Below are positions 60,057 to 64,000 of a DNA stretch of 64,000 nt, one piece after another. The notes under the pieces were generated by a model that saw only the letters and a program-made list of their open reading frames with translations, was not told the DNA's origin and did no database searches. Both the position numbers and the translations under genes were made by a program. This DNA is from Cercis canadensis. Its lineage: Eukaryota > Streptophyta > Magnoliopsida > Fabales > Fabaceae. The number at the start of each line of letters is the position of its first letter. The stretch's first letter is position 1. The stretch lies in contig QAOA01006662.1 in assembly GCA_003255065.1 (NCBI GenBank), positions 462,809 through 526,808 of the forward strand, read 5' to 3'.

Positions 60057-62169
60057 ATGATATGCAAGAAAACGATGTGAATGGCGAATGCTTAAAATGA
60101 CATTGAGATGGCGAGTCAAGGCCTAAAAATGTTGTAAAAAGTTAAACGATGTGTTAAAGCGAAAAAAAAATGCGAAGGAATATAATGGTGGATCGGATCT
60201 CATGTTCAAATTAAGGACAATGAATCTAAAAAATAAAAGTTGCTTGCTCAATGAAAAATTTGCTTAATCAAATTTTGTTCTACTTTGGGTCAAGTCCAAA
60301 GGACTACTTCTTGCATGGATTTTCATCAATGTTAATCATTTGCAAAGATCATGGTATTGCTTTAAGCCAATTCTTCAATTCTTAATGCTTGTCATGTCAA
60401 CTCAATAAGAACCACTCTTATTTTATTTAACAAAAAATTAATGAAATGAGTTTTGCATCCAAGAAATGACATAATTGTGAAGAAATTATTAAGATGAGAC
60501 AAGGTTTATGCTCCCTTGATTTATGCAAACAAACTTGGCAAAGATAAGATTATGTAAGAAATGAATTTTAGGTAACCAAAATTTGCCCTAGTGTTAGACA
60601 TTGGGGAGGATCATATAGGCAAAAGCTAGGACATAGAGCCCTTATTTCAATGCTTATGACTGCTTGCAAATTTGAAGAATCAAAAATTTGCTCCAGAATG
60701 AGAATTCTAAGATATTTTTTTTTAGGGTTGCAATTGACCCAACCGAGATTTTTCTTTGAGTCAGGCTTGACCTCAATTAATTTTATTTATTTATTTATTA
60801 TTATTATTTTTTTTCTGAAAACCAAATTTTTCATAAAAAATTTTGCCCCAGTTTATGGTTCAAGCAAACTAATCCTCAAAGAGGTCTTTTAAAAGCTCGT
60901 AATGAAGTCTTAAGATGAAAAGTTTTTCTTTTGTTTGGAATGAAAGGATAAAGACTCAAAATTTGATTTCTTTCCTTACCTTATTTCTCCATTTTTCTTC
61001 AATGCCCAACTCTAAAAGGCTTTTATGCCAACATTTATTTACCAAGAGGAGCTAAAGGGTTGTAATGAGATTTTAGGGAAAGAAATGATATAAGCGCCCA
61101 AACATTTGATGTTCAGACAACAATGAGAATTTTGATTTTTACAACTTGTGGTCTTCTAATTTTCATTTTTATCATATGGACTGCATTTCTTATTCCTCAA
61201 CCATTTGGAGGGAATATTTATTTTTATTCCCTCTTTTTTTCTACATATATTTTCCTTTTTTTTTTTGGAAAAGGGTTTTCTTCTCTCTCGAAGGGTTCTT
61301 TTGAAGAGTTTTCATCTTTTTTGCATTTCCTTTGCATTTTCACTCTTTTTTTTTTTTTTGCAAGTCCATGGAGATTTTGAAGACGTCTTTTTGCAAGTTG
61401 ATTCTCATTGTACCCTGGGTATGATTCTCATCAGATATGAAGGAAAATTAAAAACTCAAAAGACTTACAATGGATATGAAGTGTTTGGATAGAGGAAATG
61501 AAATCACTATTTTTGGCATTTGAATGTTGTTATGAAAGCTTATTGGAGTTCTACCATTTCCAACGGAGTTCATGAATTAGGGAATTAAGAAATGATTTAC
61601 TTCTTCAAGCTTAAAGGGGTAACTAAAGACAGATTTGGGAAAACAAAGAATGCCTCTTATCATTGGAAAAGTTTGTTTGTGGAGCTCAAAATTTGCTCGA
61701 AAACCATTTTTCTTATGGGGTCTTGAATTTGCATCACTCTCAAATTTATCATCTTTGTGTCAATCACAATTTCTCAATAGGGAGATTCATGGATTTGTTT
61801 TGTTTTGTTTTTTTTTTTGAATTATTTCAAAAGAACAAAGAGCAAGAATAATGAAGATAATAAAGGAAAATGCATAATCATCTCATTAATTAAAACAAAA
61901 CAACATAAGGTCTAAACATTAAGTAAACTCTATTAGCCTTAAACTTTGGCTAAAAAGAGAAAGCTGACAAGACAAACACTGAACATCCAAAGAAATGACT
62001 TAAAGCAATATAAAAGTAAGCTCAATTAACATCCTTCCTAAATCGCCATTCAACTTCCACTAAGATCTTCTCAACCTTGAGCCCTATGATTTGACAATGG
62101 GTTTGTAGCTACATTGAGCATAGCCATAATTTCCTTAACTTTGATCACTCCTGACTTGATCCGCTACAT
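60057..62169 (-). other. Ogre-like internal region without recognisable domains
   Basis: AT-rich sequence stands where protease and polymerase would be. Close to gag (61900-62169, minus strand) fragments such as NVATNPLSNH resemble the end of Ogre gag. The rest shows no domain. Open frames on the plus strand at 61123-61851 come from T-rich sequence. Confidence 0.5.
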
Positions 62170-63926
62170 CACATTACTCTTAAAAATAGGGCAATCTTCA
62201 ATTGAATGCCCAATGGCTTCCCTATGATATTCACACCTAAGGTTTGGATTGTACCAGTGAGGAAAAGGAGATTGGAGGGGAGTCGTAGGTCGAGGGGCTA
62301 ACACATGAGCATCACATAGTTGTTTGAACTACTCAGCTTTGGTTATGGGAAGATTGGAAAAGGTTCTTGATTTCTAGGAGACTTAGGTTGACCACGATCG
62401 GGCCTTGTAAAAGCTGCTCGTGGAGCAGGATATCCTTGAGTCGGAGTTTGATAAAAAGGATAGGCCTGTAGAGGGTTTTGTGGGTGTAGTGAAAATGATA
62501 GTGAGATTGCATTGACCTGGTAGGAAGGAGGGTAAGTGGGCATTTGAGAGTAATATGGTTCTCATGGGTGGAGATATGGTAATGCGCTTGGTGTCTGGAC
62601 CCAATTCACCTCACCTTCCTTTTTCTTTTGAAAACCTCCTTTCTTCTGGCTAGAGCGATTTCCCTTAGAATGAGCCACTTGCAACTTTCCTTCTTTGATC
62701 CCCAATTCGATCCTCTCTCCAGTCTTAATAAAATCAGCAAAGTTATTAGAAAAGTTCTGTATCATTATTCCATAATATGGTGACTCCAGGGTATTGATAA
62801 AGCAAGTGCCAATTTTAGCTTCATTTAATAGCGGTTGAACTTGAACAGCTAACACTCGCCATTTCTGAGCATATTCTTTAAAGGTCTCTCTAGCCCTTTT
62901 CTGCATATTCCTTAGCTGCTCTCTAGTAGGTGCATTATCCCTATTGAACTTATATTGCATCATAAAAGTTTCAGCCAATGTCTTCCAACTCTGGGTCTTG
63001 GACTTATCCAATTGGAGATACCAATCTAAAGCAGTCATTTGCAAGCTTTCAGAGAAGAAATGGACAAGGAATTTCTCATCTCTTGACCATACAGACATCT
63101 TGGTGTAGTAGGCTAACAAATGGAGATAAGGGTCAAAAGTCACATCATACTTTGCTAAATCAGACATCTTAAAGTTCTTTGGGATAATGACATCAATAGC
63201 AAGATATAACTGCTCTAAATTGACGGACTCATATGACCCCACACATTGCATAGTACGCAGATGTTCCTCTAGAAAGTATTGTCTCTTCTCCATAAGCTCA
63301 ACTCTCATATTCTCTTTTTCCTGCTCCTCTTTCTCCTTCCCCAAAGAGATTGCCACTGGGGGTTCTTGAGGGTTAAAGTGGGAAGTGTAGTGGGTGATGG
63401 GATGTGTGTATATTTAAACACTACCTTAATTCTCATTTGGATTAAATGAAGTTCCCATTGAAAGCTCAATCGAGGTAAACAAAGATGGTTGGGGTAAAGT
63501 GTATGAGATGCTTGATAGTGGTATAATAGAAGGAAAAACTTGGTGAGCCAATCTAGGGATATGAAAGGGTAGAGTAGTTGAGGGCATTATCAAATGCGGA
63601 GACATTTCCCAAATAAGGTCAGCAGGGGAAGTTAAAGAAATTGTGAGGTTCAAAGGCAATGCCAAAAAAGGAGTCACTTGGAAAATTGGAGAATCTGCAA
63701 CATTACTCGGACCTTCAGACACTCCTTTCAGCTTCAAACTTTCATTAAATGCTTGTAGCAATTGATTTAGTTGAACTTTCACCTCTACCATTTCAACCCT
63801 TAAGTCCTTATCTTGCTTTGAATTCTCTGATTCCATGATTGTCACTGTTCTTGACCTAAATATGATTGACCTCTTACTAGAGTACTTTTGATTGAACTTA
63901 TTTTTCTTAGAGTGAGCTATGTTCAA
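62170..63926 (-). pseudogene. Ogre/Tat-type gag with two or more stops
   Basis: It starts at 63926 (or MESENSKQDKDL at about 63836) with a coiled-coil-like N-terminal region, then a proline-rich segment ending at a stop near 63424. The capsid core lies at 62562-63356: KYDVTFDPYLHLLAYYTKMS, FSESLQMTALDWYLQLDKSK, MQYKFNRDNAPTREQLRNMQ, ETFKEYAQKWRVLAVQVQPL and NTLESPYYGIMIQNFSNNF. A short basic linker follows, then a Tyr/Pro-rich part (62343-62543) and CEYHREAIGHSIEDC near 62190-62234, an R/C-C-E-Y-H-type knuckle typical of Ogre/Tat gag. The 264-codon core is uninterrupted, so decay is moderate. Confidence 0.9.
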
Positions 63927-64000
63927 AACTTTTCAATGAGAACTGTAAAGAATGAATGTGAAAAAAATGAGATTTAGAGAATGGCCAAAAAAAATGCATG

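Larger units (their letters stand above)
55361..64000 (-). mobile_element. Ogre-like (Tat lineage) gypsy element, partial, without pol
   Basis: On the minus strand, from right to left: gag (63926 to about 62170), about 2 kb of unrecognised sequence, a 38-bp tandem array in the 3' UTR, a polypurine tract (58734-58720), and a 3' LTR (58719-55361). Protease, RT, RNase H and integrase are not detectable, so the copy is non-autonomous or internally deleted. The 5' LTR and primer site should lie past 64000. It interrupts the 5' LTR of the family C gypsy element. The candidate left target duplication is CTAAA (55356-55360). Confidence 0.85.

Noticed and set aside
61123-61851. Several plus-strand frames of 60-95 codons
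   Set aside because: They are T-rich translations (Phe/Leu-rich) on the antisense strand of the Ogre-like internal region, overlapping each other, without domains.

Overview
This window is nuclear DNA of a eudicot-type plant. It is AT-rich, it holds one ordinary intron-rich plant gene, and nearly all the rest is plant transposon sequence: Ty1/copia, Ty3/gypsy of Athila/Tat and Ogre-like type, MuDR-type MULEs, hAT elements and small foldback elements. I cannot name the species. The only gene I can show to be intact lies on the minus strand at 7746-15087. It has 12 exons that splice in frame to 413 residues and encodes a plant saccharopine-dehydrogenase-like NAD(P)-binding protein with an organelle-type N terminus. 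A small foldback element sits in its last intron.

Left part (1-7745): a copia 5' end (LTR, initiator-Met primer site, broken gag), a separate copia integrase/RT/RNase H remnant, and a minus-strand gypsy 5' end (LTR, tRNA-Asp primer site, deleted gag) fused to the copia remnant. An unexplained open frame and AT-rich intergenic DNA follow.

Centre (15315-33472): an old MULE (MULE2) begins only about 227 bp upstream of the gene's start codon. It has been opened by four insertions. These are a 1118-bp non-autonomous hAT (8-bp target duplication GTCACCAT), a 6651-bp MULE (MULE1; 226-bp inverted repeats, 9-bp duplication TAGATTTTT), a 4002-bp solo LTR of an Ogre-like gypsy (5-bp duplication ATAGG) inside the transposase frame, and a gypsy LTR that cuts the right inverted repeat. 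Both MULE transposase genes are broken.

Right part (33473-64000): head-to-head gypsy pieces (33473-39365), a gypsy gag fragment, an hAT transposase C-terminal remnant, a second Ogre-like solo LTR (43566-47916) that itself contains a gypsy solo LTR (44675-46101), a gag-protease gypsy element lacking polymerase (48381-55360), and an Ogre-like element (55361 past the window end) with a gag gene, no polymerase and a 38-bp minisatellite in its 3' untranslated region.

I found no CRISPR, no prokaryotic system, no tRNA or rRNA gene and no evidence of a new coding system. The value of the window lies in its readable insertion stratigraphy: four insertions carry target duplications, and at one site an unoccupied paralogous copy is also present. 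The tandem repeats that evolved inside the Ogre-like LTRs and 3' UTR are also notable. The order of insertions can be read directly, but relative ages in years cannot be computed here.
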